64,000 nt of DNA from positions 1,736,001-1,800,000 of the forward strand of contig NZ_DASYGY010000009.1 of assembly GCF_035999195.1 (NCBI RefSeq), written 5' to 3'. Made by a program: the position numbers and the translations under genes. Below are positions 16,841-25,718 of the stretch, piece by piece; position 1 is the first letter of the stretch, and every line of letters begins with the position of its first letter. A model generated the notes under the pieces. It worked only from the letters and a program-made list of their open reading frames with translations, made no database searches and had not been told where the DNA came from. Origin of the DNA: Pseudoxanthomonas sp. GTDB taxonomy: Bacteria > Pseudomonadota > Gammaproteobacteria > Xanthomonadales > Xanthomonadaceae.

Positions 16841-18523
16841 CTATCGGGGTCCGCGTTCCTCCCGCGAACGCGTCCGGTGATCGCTGACCAGCGAACTGAC
16901 GACGATGCCGGCACCCAGCGCCACACCCAGCAGGAACAGCAGCAATGCGACGACGGGATAACCCCACAGCGTATGCGCGGACGGCACGCGCATCATCATC
17001 GCCGACGCCAGGATGAGCGCCGCCGTGATGACGCCTACCGAGATGCGATTGGCGATCTTCTGGAGATTCTCCATCAACCGCGACTCCTCCAGACCGGTCA
17101 GACGCATCTGCAGGCGATTCTCGGCCACCAGCGAGAGGATGTCCGACACCTTTCGCGGGCCGTCGCGCAGCAGCGCCTGCACTTCCATCATCTCGCTGGC
17201 CAGGCTGGGCGATGACAGCGATTTGCGCAGGCGGGCACGCATCACGTGCTGCAGTTGGTCTTCCACCACGCGCTGCGTATCGAGCGCCGGCGCCAGCAGA
17301 TGGCAGGCCGTATCGAGATTCAACAGTGTCTTGCCGAGCAGGCTCAGTTCCGGCGGCGGCCGCAGTCCGCATTGCATGGCGATGCGCACCAGGTCGAGCA
17401 CCACCCGTCCCTCGGACATCGACGATTGGTGCGCGCCGTAACGCGCGATCAGCTGGCCCACTTCCCGCAGGAACTTCGGCTCGTCGTAGTCTTCCAGGCG
17501 AATGCCCAGTGCGATGCACTCCTCGGCGACCTGCTCGCCGCGCCCGTCCACGGCGGCGAACAGGAGTTTGAGCAGCCGATCGCGCTGGCGCGGCGGCACA
17601 TTGGCGACCATGCCGAGATCGAAGACCGCCAGGCGACCGTCCTCGGTCACCCTCAGGTTGCCCGGGTGCGGGTCCGCGTGGATCTCGCCGTGCACGAACA
17701 TCTGGTCCAGATAGCCGCGCAGCAGATCCTCCGCCAGCGGGGTCATGTCCTGCTCGGTACGTCGCAATCCGGAAATCTCGTCCACCCGACGCCCGTCGGC
17801 CAGCTCCATGGTCAGCACGCGCTTGGCCGTGTAGTCCCACACCGGCGCCGGCACCCACAACTGTCGGAACGGCGCCAGGTGCTCGCGGAAACGCTCCAGG
17901 TTCTCCGCCTCGGCGACATAGTCCAGCTCGGCCGTCAGCGAGCGGGAAAACTCCCCGAGCCACTCGGAGAAACGCACGTGGCGTCCGATGTCGGTGAACC
18001 GGTCTGCGGTGCCGGTGATGCCGCGCAACAGGTCCAGGTCCGCCATCAGCTGCTGCGCCACGCCGGGCCGCTGCACCTTGACGGCGACCTCGCGCCCATC
18101 GCGCAGTCGCGCCCGGTGGACCTGCGCCAGCGACGCGCACCCCAGCGGCACCTCCTCGAAACTGGCATAGGCCTTGTTGATCCTGACACCCAGCGCGTCT
18201 TCCACCTGCTCCCGGATCACCTCGAAAGGCACCGGCGTGACATCCTCCTGCATGCGTTCCAGCGCGGACGCATAGGCCGGCGGCACCAGATCCGGACGCG
18301 TGGACAGCATCTGGCCCAGCTTCACGAACGTCGGTCCGAGCGCCTCGAGCTCATCGGCGAACTGCTCGGGACTTCCATCATCGTCGCCACCCTCGTCGAG
18401 CATCGTGGGCTCGAGCGAGAGGCCGTTGAACACGCCCGATTTCCTGTACCGGAACAGGAAGCGCAGGATCGCGGCCCGGCGCGGCAGTTTGCCTTCGACG
18501 GGCGCGGAGGTGGCTGAATTCAT
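16841..18523 (-). CDS. ABC1/UbiB-family atypical kinase
   Basis: 560 residues. The ATG at 18523 is preceded by GGAGA at good spacing. Family motifs are present in order: KLGQMLSTRPDLVPPAY (KxGQ motif), AVKVQRPGV (nucleotide-binding lysine), DPHPGN (catalytic loop) and VFDLGMV (metal-binding aspartate). Two C-terminal hydrophobic helices (about residues 495-550) anchor it in the membrane. UbiB-type proteins support ubiquinone biosynthesis or lipid/quinone transport. A second, free-standing copy outside a ubi cluster, as here, may have a paralogous role. The neighbouring PAS kinase suggests possible redox linkage, but this is only inferred. Confidence 0.9.
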   Translation of the reverse strand: MNSATSAPVEGKLPRRAAILRFLFRYRKSGVFNGLSLEPTMLDEGGDDDGSPEQFADELEALGPTFVKLGQMLSTRPDLVPPAYASALERMQEDVTPVPFEVIREQVEDALGVRINKAYASFEEVPLGCASLAQVHRARLRDGREVAVKVQRPGVAQQLMADLDLLRGITGTADRFTDIGRHVRFSEWLGEFSRSLTAELDYVAEAENLERFREHLAPFRQLWVPAPVWDYTAKRVLTMELADGRRVDEISGLRRTEQDMTPLAEDLLRGYLDQMFVHGEIHADPHPGNLRVTEDGRLAVFDLGMVANVPPRQRDRLLKLLFAAVDGRGEQVAEECIALGIRLEDYDEPKFLREVGQLIARYGAHQSSMSEGRVVLDLVRIAMQCGLRPPPELSLLGKTLLNLDTACHLLAPALDTQRVVEDQLQHVMRARLRKSLSSPSLASEMMEVQALLRDGPRKVSDILSLVAENRLQMRLTGLEESRLMENLQKIANRISVGVITAALILASAMMMRVPSAHTLWGYPVVALLLFLLGVALGAGIVVSSLVSDHRTRSREERGPR

Positions 18524-18658
18524 GGCGTCTCCACGCGTTTTCGCAGGCGATGTTTTTCGCCTGCATGCGGTGATCGTGGAGTGAACGGACGACACCATGT
18601 CCCCGCAAGGATCAGGATGCCGCGGACGCACGTTACAGTGCGCCCGGGCCATCACCTG

Positions 18659-19063
18659 CTATGCGACCGCGGCAGAGAGCGCCTTCAGCACGTCATCCAC
18701 GCATGCAGGCTTGGTGATCCAGGCGGCACTGGCGTGACGCGAGGGAGCGATGTCGGGCTCGTAGCCCGTGAGGAACACGATCGGCACGCCAAGCGACACC
18801 AGAGCGTCCGCCAATCTGAAGCACGGCCTGCCATCCAGGTCCAGATCCAACAGCGCGACCGTGGGAGGTATCGTCATCGATGCCTGGAACGCGGGGTAGG
18901 CGCTGGCGAACGGGCCGAGCACGCTGGCGCCCTCGCCTGTCACCAATTCACGATTCCTGTCCGCGATGAGATAGTTCTCCTCCACGATCAGGACACGCTG
19001 TCCCGACAGCAACAGTCCATCTTGCTGACTGCCTGCGGTCGCGCATTCCATCGACATGTTCAT
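18659..19063 (-). CDS. single-domain receiver protein
   Basis: 134 residues consisting of a receiver domain with a short N-terminal tail: VLIVEENYLIAD contains the acidic pocket, here Glu-Glu instead of Glu-Asp; Asp73 in LLDLDLDG is the phosphoacceptor; FLTGYEP and ITKP carry the conserved Thr and Lys. AAGGAG lies 8 bases before the ATG. The layout GPFASAYPAFQ closely parallels the receiver encoded at 21967 and the C-terminal receiver of the HWE kinase at 19287, so the three are paralogues, probably of the same phosphorelay. It is divergent from the kinase. Confidence 0.9.
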   Translation of the reverse strand: MNMSMECATAGSQQDGLLLSGQRVLIVEENYLIADRNRELVTGEGASVLGPFASAYPAFQASMTIPPTVALLDLDLDGRPCFRLADALVSLGVPIVFLTGYEPDIAPSRHASAAWITKPACVDDVLKALSAAVA

Positions 19064-19286
19064 GACCCTGCTCCTTGGGTGTATGGACGTCGACTATGGC
19101 ACGCTGCCTGAAGAGACGCGTGAAAAACGCACCGCGGTCCGATGAAAGGTTCCTGCGCCACTGTACACACGTTACGCTTTACGCTGCTTTCACTCGACAC
19201 ATCGGTAGATTCAGGCCCACGGAACTCGCCGGAGTGTGAGGCCCGCTTCTCACTCCTGGATCGGGAAGATCGCCGTAGGTACTGCA

Positions 19287-21605
19287 ATGCCGATCGATGA
19301 TGACCGCGGCACGCGCGGGGAAATGGCACGGCGCGTCGTCGAATTCGATTGGAGCGCTACGCCGCTGGGCGGGCGGGACGAATGGCCTGCGCATCTGCGC
19401 AGCATCGTGGACGTGATGCTGGGGCACGGGTTCCCGATGATCCTGCTGTGGGGCAAGGACCTGGTACAGATCTACAACGATGGCTATGCCGCCATCATGC
19501 GTGAGAAACACCCGGCCGGACTGGGCCAACCCACTGCCGAGTGCTGGCCTGAGGTCTGGCATATCAATGCGCCTATCTACGACAGGGTTTGGCAAGGCGA
19601 TACGGTCACGTTCGAAGACAAGCCGTATCCCTTGAAGCGCGGGAGTATGGTGGAAGACACCTGGCTGACCCTCACTTATTGTCCGGTGCGCGGAGCCGAC
19701 GGCACGGTGGACGGCATCCTGGTGACGATGCTCGACACCAGCCTCGGCCAGCGCGCGCGCATCGCCCGCGACGCCAGTGAGGCCGAGCGGCAGGCGAGCG
19801 AGCAGCGGCTGGCGCTCGCCTTCAAACTGCTGCCGGTGGGCGTGGCCATCGTCGACCGCAGCGGCGATGTCGTGATGTCCAACGACGTCATGAAGAAGTA
19901 CCTCCCCGGGGATCGCATTCCCTCGCTGGACGATGCCAACGTCGGGTGTTGGCGGGGCTGGCATGCGGATGGACGTCCGATAGAACGCACGGATTTCTCC
20001 ACCGCGCGCGCGCTGAGGGGCGAGGTGGTCGTGCCGGGGATCGAGTTCCTGTTCGAGGCGGACGACGGCAGCGAACGCTGGACACGCGTCGCATCGGCGC
20101 CGATGTTCGACCCACAGGGCGAGGTCTCCGGCGCCCTGTCCATCGTGATCGACATCGACGACCTGAAGCAGAGCGCCGAACGCATCCGCATCAACGAAGA
20201 GCGGTTCCGACAGTTCGCCAGCGCATCCTCGAACATCCTCTGGATCCGCTCGGCCGTTACGCTGGCCATGGAGTTCGCCAGCCCGGCGTTCGAGACCATC
20301 TACGGCCTGCCGGTCGCGGACGCCCTCGGCGATGTCCGTCACTGGGCTGCGCACGTCGTGCCGGATGATCGCCAGACCGTGCTGCGGAATCTGGATCGCG
20401 TCCGCGCCGGGGAATCCCTCACGCAGGAATTCCGCATCCAACGCCAGGACGAGGGCGGTTTCCGCTGGATCATGAGCACCGATTTCCCGCTCTACGACGC
20501 CGAAGGCAATGTGCACCGTGTCGCAGGAATCGCGACGGACGTCACCGAGACACGCCGGGCGCACGAACACCAGCAGATCCTGCTGGCGGAACTGCAGCAT
20601 CGGGTGCGCAACATCATGGCGATGCTCGGCTCGTTGGTGACGCGCAGCCGGCTGTCGGCCGACACGGTGGACGAGTACGCCCGCCTGTTGTCGGGTCGCC
20701 TGATGTCGCTGGCGCGTACCCAGGCCCTGTTGACCCAGGCCGCCAACGCCGGGGTTTCCGTCCACGCGCTCGCCGAGCAGGAACTGAAGGCGCAGGCGCA
20801 CAGTGATGCGCAGTATGACCTTGCCGGCCCCGACCTTACCCTGCCGGCGAAGGCGACCGAGGTGCTTTCCCTCGCACTGCACGAGCTGACCACCAACGCC
20901 CTGAAGTACGGCGCGCTGTCCCGCGAGGATGGACATGTTTCGCTGCGCTGGAAGGTCGAACCGCAGGATGGGCGACCTTGGCTGCGTATGGAGTGGCGGG
21001 AGCGGCATCCTGCGCCGGCCGGATGGTTCCCGCCGCAGCGCTGCGGCTTCGGCACGTCCCTGATCGAACAACGCGTGCCGTACGAACTGGGCGGCATCGG
21101 CAGGATCGCCTTCGAGGCCACGGGAGCGGTGGCATCGATCGAGTTTCCGCTGATGGATGGCAGCAGCATCCTGCAGACGCAGGCGCCGGTGCCCGTCCGG
21201 GTCGAGGGCGGATCGAACGACCTGCATGGCCGCGTGGATTTGCGGGGTCACCGCATTCTGGTGCTCGATGATGACTTCTATCTTGCGAACGATACGGCTG
21301 CGGCGCTGCGCTCCGCGGGAGCTGCGGTGCTCGGCCCGTTCTCCGATACGGCCTCCGCGCTCGACGCACTGGATGTACCGCCGACCGGCGCAGTGCTGGA
21401 CATCAATCTGGGCGGAGGCGCGAGCTTTGTGACGGCGGAGCGGCTGGCCGGACTGCGGGTCCCGTTCGTCTTCGTCACCGGCTACGACCCGTTCGTGCTG
21501 CCCGAGGCGCTGCGGGATGCGCCGGTCCTGCAGAAGCCGACTGACGCGGGCCGGATCGTGCAGGCGCTGGCGGCATGCTTGCCCGATCTGTTGACGGCAA
21601 CGTGA
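19287..21605 (+). CDS. HWE-family hybrid histidine kinase with C-terminal receiver
   Basis: 772 residues. A GAF/PAS-like N-terminal region (about 20-160) is followed by two PAS domains (about 180-300 and 310-430). The HWE kinase core has phosphoacceptor LAELQHRVRNIMA, N-box LHELTTNALKYGAL and the diagnostic WRE tripeptide in RMEWRERHP. A receiver sits in the last 120 residues (VLDDDFYLAND, Asp in AVLDINLGG, FVTGYDP, QKP). No membrane helices, so it is a cytoplasmic multi-sensor. The ATG at 19287 has AGGT upstream. The second HWE kinase at 28142 shares strong local similarity but has no receiver. Confidence 0.93.
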   Translation: MPIDDDRGTRGEMARRVVEFDWSATPLGGRDEWPAHLRSIVDVMLGHGFPMILLWGKDLVQIYNDGYAAIMREKHPAGLGQPTAECWPEVWHINAPIYDRVWQGDTVTFEDKPYPLKRGSMVEDTWLTLTYCPVRGADGTVDGILVTMLDTSLGQRARIARDASEAERQASEQRLALAFKLLPVGVAIVDRSGDVVMSNDVMKKYLPGDRIPSLDDANVGCWRGWHADGRPIERTDFSTARALRGEVVVPGIEFLFEADDGSERWTRVASAPMFDPQGEVSGALSIVIDIDDLKQSAERIRINEERFRQFASASSNILWIRSAVTLAMEFASPAFETIYGLPVADALGDVRHWAAHVVPDDRQTVLRNLDRVRAGESLTQEFRIQRQDEGGFRWIMSTDFPLYDAEGNVHRVAGIATDVTETRRAHEHQQILLAELQHRVRNIMAMLGSLVTRSRLSADTVDEYARLLSGRLMSLARTQALLTQAANAGVSVHALAEQELKAQAHSDAQYDLAGPDLTLPAKATEVLSLALHELTTNALKYGALSREDGHVSLRWKVEPQDGRPWLRMEWRERHPAPAGWFPPQRCGFGTSLIEQRVPYELGGIGRIAFEATGAVASIEFPLMDGSSILQTQAPVPVRVEGGSNDLHGRVDLRGHRILVLDDDFYLANDTAAALRSAGAAVLGPFSDTASALDALDVPPTGAVLDINLGGGASFVTAERLAGLRVPFVFVTGYDPFVLPEALRDAPVLQKPTDAGRIVQALAACLPDLLTAT

Positions 21606-21662
21606 TGGCAAGGACATCTTCTTCACTCCGAAGGCCAATAATCACGCCTGAGGTGATGTTCC

Positions 21663-21908
21663 ATGGCGGAAATCATTGGCTGGACCGCGTCGATCGTGCT
21701 GCTGGTCACGCTGGGCAGGCAGATCATGAAGCAGGCGCGCCGTCCCGAGGATCGGACTGTCTCCACGTGGCTTTTTATCGGGCAGGCGTGCGCATCGGCG
21801 CTGTTCGTCGTCTACTCGGTGATGCTGGAGAACTGGGTCTTCACAGTCACCAATACCTGCCTGCTGATCACCGCCGTGATCGGGCACGTGCTGACGCGCA
21901 GACGATGA
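21663..21908 (+). CDS. SemiSWEET/PQ-loop-like small membrane protein
   Basis: 81 residues with three hydrophobic helices (about 4-20, 35-52, 57-76). The size, the three-helix layout and the segment GWTASIVLLVTLGRQIMKQ, where PQ of the usual PQ-loop is replaced by RQ, point to a SemiSWEET half-transporter. These dimerise to move sugars across the membrane. GAGG lies about 9 bases before the ATG. It is placed 57 bases after an HWE hybrid kinase and 58 bases before a stand-alone receiver, on the same strand. The substrate and any link to signalling are not known. Confidence 0.7.
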   Translation: MAEIIGWTASIVLLVTLGRQIMKQARRPEDRTVSTWLFIGQACASALFVVYSVMLENWVFTVTNTCLLITAVIGHVLTRRR

Positions 21909-21966
21909 ACGGGATGGAGTGACTGTGGAAGCGCCGCATGGCACGGATACATCAAGAGGAGGCTCC

Positions 21967-22365
21967 ATGTCCCCTTCATTGAGCGGACGCAACGTCCTGA
22001 TCGTGGAAGACGAGTACCTGCTCGCCTCGGCGCTGCAGGAAGCGGTGGAATTGCTGGGCGGCCGCGTGGTGGGCCCCTTCGCTCGCGTACAGCAGGCGAT
22101 GCAGTCGATCCAGAGCGGCGACATGCCGGACGTCGGCCTGCTGGATGTGAACCTGGGTTCCGAGTATTCGTATCCGCTGGCCGATGCGTTGGCCGAACGG
22201 GGCATTCCCACGGTACTCATTACCGGCTACGACCCGGATGCACTACCCGAGGCCTACCGATCGCTGTCGTATCTGCGCAAACCGTTCGATCTGGCTTCGG
22301 TGTCGTCAGCCTTGGAGGGCCTGGCATTCGCCGCGAAGCGCCAGAGCGACACCCGCCGCAACTGA
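21967..22365 (+). CDS. single-domain receiver protein
   Basis: 132 residues forming one receiver domain: VLIVEDEYLLAS acidic pocket, Asp60 in GLLDVNLGS, Thr in LITGYDPD, Lys in YLRKPFD. The ATG at 21967 has an excellent AGAGGAGG ribosome site. An upstream in-frame start at 21919 is less likely. It is closely related to the receiver domain of the HWE kinase two genes upstream and is the likely phosphate acceptor of that system. There is no DNA-binding output domain. Confidence 0.92.
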   Translation: MSPSLSGRNVLIVEDEYLLASALQEAVELLGGRVVGPFARVQQAMQSIQSGDMPDVGLLDVNLGSEYSYPLADALAERGIPTVLITGYDPDALPEAYRSLSYLRKPFDLASVSSALEGLAFAAKRQSDTRRN

Positions 22366-22385
22366 ATCAGGTCCAAGCTCTTCAT

Positions 22386-22568
22386 CTAGATGTACTGCAA
22401 GCCCGCGCCCATCGCGACGGCGAAGAGCCCTGCCGATGCGCAGCGTCTGGTCACCGGGGGCCTGTCGGCAGTGGCCAGATAGCCCACCACGGCGATCACG
22501 GCCGAAAATGACACGGTCGCAAGAACGACAGGATGCGATATCAAGCCAGGCAGTGCGGACGTGATCAT
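22386..22568 (-). CDS. 60-residue two-helix membrane protein, unknown
   Basis: Not recognised. 60 residues, two hydrophobic stretches (about 10-30 and 44-60) separated by a basic, proline-containing loop (ADRPPVTRR). The ATG at 22568 has GGAGAGG upstream, and the codon use is normal for this genome. It converges with the receiver gene ending at 22365. A small inner-membrane protein is the most that can be said. Confidence 0.55.
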   Translation of the reverse strand: MITSALPGLISHPVVLATVSFSAVIAVVGYLATADRPPVTRRCASAGLFAVAMGAGLQYI

Positions 22569-22794
22569 GGGGTTTTCCTCTCCTGCTGACCGGCCGGCTG
22601 ACCCGCGCAGGGCGCACAGCTGGACGGGACGATATGGCGTTCTTCTAGTCCTCCGCGCGTGGACACGACGTGATGCATTCGGTCACCGGTGGGACGCGTT
22701 CCGGACATCCTCTTCATGCCCTCGCGCCGACATTGCGAGCCGTGGCATGGCGACCCTGCCTGCCATGCGCATCCCCTTATCGAGGACCGAATCC

Positions 22795-23433
22795 ATGAAT
22801 CGCTTGTCTGCCCCCGCCACTGCTTCCTTCGCTTTTGCACTGCTGCTGTGCGGCTGCAACGACCGTACCCATCCCGACGATGCCGACATGGCCTCCGATA
22901 CTCCCCTGGCCGCTGCCGAGCCCGCCGATGCGGTGACGGACGCGACCGCCGATGTGACCTCCACCGCAACCGACGGCACGGCCCCGGCGGCCGGCATGCC
23001 AGAACCTGCTGCGCTGGGCGTGCTCAATGCGATCAATGCGCATGAGATCGCCGCCGGCGAGCAGGCGTTGGACAAGGGCGTCAAGGGTGAGGTGGCCGCG
23101 TTCGCACGGATGATGATCGATCAGCATACCGAGAACCGCGAGAAGACCCAGGCCCTCGATCCGGATGCCGCAGCCCAGGACGCCATGACGCAGCAACGCA
23201 AGGGCGAGGCAGAGCTCGCGGCATTGGATGCCAAGTCAGGCGACGAGTACGCCCGCGCCTACGTCGACGCGATGGTCAAAGGCCACACCGAAGCGCTCGA
23301 TGCGCTGGATACGCGCCTGATCCCCGCCGCCACGTCCGAGCCGGTGCGCCAGCACCTGACGGCAACCCGCGGCCATGTCGCGGCCCACCTGGAGCAGGCA
23401 CAGCGCCTCGCTTCCGCCGCGCCCGCGAACTGA
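22795..23433 (+). CDS. DUF4142 lipoprotein
   Basis: 212 residues. A lipoprotein-type signal (AFALLLCGCND, lipid cysteine about residue 21) is followed by an alanine/threonine-rich, low-complexity linker to about residue 68. The DUF4142 four-helix, ferritin-like fold then runs from LGVLNAINAHEIAAGEQAL to the end, with the usual FARMMIDQHTENREK segment. GAGGA lies about 8 bases before the ATG at 22795. DUF4142 proteins are periplasmic or outer-membrane, often stress-induced, and their function is not settled. The gene converges with the debranching-enzyme gene 17 bases away. Confidence 0.88.
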   Translation: MNRLSAPATASFAFALLLCGCNDRTHPDDADMASDTPLAAAEPADAVTDATADVTSTATDGTAPAAGMPEPAALGVLNAINAHEIAAGEQALDKGVKGEVAAFARMMIDQHTENREKTQALDPDAAAQDAMTQQRKGEAELAALDAKSGDEYARAYVDAMVKGHTEALDALDTRLIPAATSEPVRQHLTATRGHVAAHLEQAQRLASAAPAN

Positions 23434-23450
23434 CGGAGCGGCTCGCCGGC

Positions 23451-25715
23451 TCAGGGTGCGTCCGGCACGCCGCGACGCACCCGCAGCCGTTCGTCGCCGC
23501 CTGTCACGTCGAAGCGGGTCGCTCCCGTGTCGTCGCGGACGAAGTCGATATCCACCGACGCCCGACCGACCCGCAATCGTTGCAAACGCAACTCCGGCAA
23601 CCACTCCGGCAGGGCGGGATCGAGCCATAACGTGTCATGGGGTGCATCCGCGCGGATGCCGAGCAGGGCCTGCAACAGCACGACCGGTGTCGATGCCGAC
23701 CACGCTTGCGGAGCGTTCGCCGCCGCATAGATGGCGGGGAACGGATGCATCGCATCGCGGGCGTGTCCGGTCACGCACTCGGGCAGGCGTTGCCCCTCGC
23801 ACAGATCGGCCAGCTGGAACTGGGCCAGGCACAGCCGCTGGCACGCCTCGACGAAACCGTAGCGTCGCAGGCCCAGGGCAAACGGCCCGTGCTCCACCGG
23901 CCAGATCGTGCCGACATGGTAACCATGCGGGTTGTAGGCGGGATGGTCCGAGGACAGGGTCCGGATCCCCCATCCGCTGAACATGTCCGGTGCGAAGGCG
24001 CGCTCGACGATGCGTCGTGCAGTGCCAGGCTCCACGATTCCGCTGGCCAGGCACCGCAGCGCGTTGGAGCCGACCGACGCGATCGGCCTGCCCCGAGCAT
24101 CCAGCGCCATCGCGAGGAACCCGGTCTCCTCGACCCAGAAGTGTTCGTTGAACCGGCGCTTGAGCGCCTCGGCCTGCCGGCGCAAGGTCTCGGCGTCGTC
24201 GCGCCGACCCACGGCCTCGAGGACGTCTGCGAAGTCGCGCTTGGCGATGTAGGCGATCGCCTGCTCTTCGCAGGTGGCCACCGGCTGCCCGACGACGTTC
24301 CCCTCCCTGTCGACGACCGATTCGGACGAGTCCTTCCACGTCTGGTTGTCCAGGCCTTGCGATGAGCGTGTACGCACCGCGTAGAAGGGGCCCGGCACCT
24401 GCAGGGCCTCGTCGTCGAGCCAGCGCAGCGCGCGTATCGCCGCATCGACGAACGGTTGCACGCGCGCGGGGTCGCCCGTCCATTGCCACAGTTGACCCAC
24501 GACGAAGGGGAACAGGCTGGACGACGTCAGGCTGCCGTAGTACCGCGCCGTCGGCCGCTCGTTGAGGCAGGCCGCTGGCTCGAGCCGTGCCTCGTGCAGC
24601 ATGCGTCCGGGCGATTCGTCGCGCCAGTCGTCGCGCCGCCTGCCCTGGGTCTTCGCCAGCTCGTTGAGGCCGCCGCGCATCAGTTCGTCGCCCAGCATCG
24701 CCGACTGCCATCCCGTGGTCAGGATGTCGCGTCCGAACGTGGCCAGGTAGGCCGGCACGCCCGCACCGACGGTCCAGGCATCAGCGTCGTCCAGACGCGG
24801 CATACGCAGCGCGTGCAGATCGCGCTGCGCACGACCGAGCAGTCCGACGACGTCCACGTAGGCCGCGCGACACACCGACCGTGCATCGCCCACCGACAGC
24901 GACGTCTCCAGCCACGTCGGTTGCACACGTTCCTTCAGCGAGGGCGAGGCGCGCCCCGGACACGGGGGTGCGTCCAGCACCCCGCCATCCCGTTCCACGC
25001 TCCACGCCAGGCAGGCATGCCATTGGCCGCGCGGCGGAAGCGCCACACGGAAGCGGATCCGGTGCGACTGATCGGGCGATACCACGCCTTCGGCCGGACG
25101 ATCGACCTGCAGCCGCACCACCATCTCCACACGCCGCACCTTTCCGTCGCGGGGATCGGTCCGGCGCGCCCGGTAACGCCAGCGCCGATCCACCCGATCG
25201 GCGGTATCGGCCATCACGCAGGTGCTGCGACCCCTTCCGGGAGACACGTTGCCGGCCTCGTCCTGTCCCACGAAGTCGGCGCCGGCACGTAATTCGAGCA
25301 CGAAGGAGACGGGATGGCCGGCGTGGTTGGTGATGCGGACATCCTCGTGCAGCCCCTCGCCGACCACACGCACGACGAGCACCTCGATGCCCTGTTTGGC
25401 GGCGTTGGCACGCGGGTCGCCGTCATCGTCTCCGGACGCAGGCACCAGGTAGTAGCCATGCCACTGATCCTGGCGCGCCGCCGACAGCGATACCGGCACC
25501 AGTCTCCGCCCGCCCGCCCGCCAGGCATGCGTACTCAGTACGCGGGTGCCGCGGACGAACAGGCCGAGGTCCTCGTCCGGATGTATTTCGCCTGCGGCAT
25601 CCACCACCAGCGCCGTCTCGCCGTGGCTGACGATGTGTCGATGGGGCCGCGCACGCAGATTGACCAGCCCCCGATCATGACGGGGATGGTCGGCTGAGGC
25701 ACCGTGCGTCGTCAT
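23451..25715 (-). CDS. glycogen-debranching-like glycosidase (amylo-alpha-1,6-glucosidase family)
   Basis: 754 residues. The N-terminal beta domain (about 25-260, with HIVSHGETALVVDAAGEI and LGLFVRGTRVLS) is the glycogen-debranching N-terminal module. The rest is an (alpha/alpha)6 glycoside hydrolase domain with TFGRDILTTGWQS, SQGLDNQTWKDSSES and GSLTSSSLFPFVV. Such proteins hydrolyse branched or decorated glucans in the cytoplasm; there is no signal peptide. The start at 25715 is 3 bases after the stop of the LLM oxidoreductase, so the two form an operon. It is a distant paralogue of the protein encoded at 38357. Confidence 0.88.
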   Translation of the reverse strand: MTTHGASADHPRHDRGLVNLRARPHRHIVSHGETALVVDAAGEIHPDEDLGLFVRGTRVLSTHAWRAGGRRLVPVSLSAARQDQWHGYYLVPASGDDDGDPRANAAKQGIEVLVVRVVGEGLHEDVRITNHAGHPVSFVLELRAGADFVGQDEAGNVSPGRGRSTCVMADTADRVDRRWRYRARRTDPRDGKVRRVEMVVRLQVDRPAEGVVSPDQSHRIRFRVALPPRGQWHACLAWSVERDGGVLDAPPCPGRASPSLKERVQPTWLETSLSVGDARSVCRAAYVDVVGLLGRAQRDLHALRMPRLDDADAWTVGAGVPAYLATFGRDILTTGWQSAMLGDELMRGGLNELAKTQGRRRDDWRDESPGRMLHEARLEPAACLNERPTARYYGSLTSSSLFPFVVGQLWQWTGDPARVQPFVDAAIRALRWLDDEALQVPGPFYAVRTRSSQGLDNQTWKDSSESVVDREGNVVGQPVATCEEQAIAYIAKRDFADVLEAVGRRDDAETLRRQAEALKRRFNEHFWVEETGFLAMALDARGRPIASVGSNALRCLASGIVEPGTARRIVERAFAPDMFSGWGIRTLSSDHPAYNPHGYHVGTIWPVEHGPFALGLRRYGFVEACQRLCLAQFQLADLCEGQRLPECVTGHARDAMHPFPAIYAAANAPQAWSASTPVVLLQALLGIRADAPHDTLWLDPALPEWLPELRLQRLRVGRASVDIDFVRDDTGATRFDVTGGDERLRVRRGVPDAP

Positions 25716-25718
25716 CGA

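Noticed and set aside
16779..18140. N-terminal extension of the PAS histidine kinase frame
   Set aside because: It runs through the UbiB gene in another frame and translates to low-complexity sequence; the ATG at 16778 yields a complete kinase.
19094..19108. TGGCACG-like sigma-54 site near the divergent receiver/kinase promoters
   Set aside because: The -12 element is CTGA instead of TTGC, so the GG-N10-GC rule fails.
15642..21638. Very long opposite-strand open frames across the kinase, UbiB and HWE genes
   Set aside because: They are antisense shadows typical of high-GC DNA, with repetitive Arg/Ala/Pro-rich translations and no ribosome sites; the real genes on the other strand carry full domain motifs.
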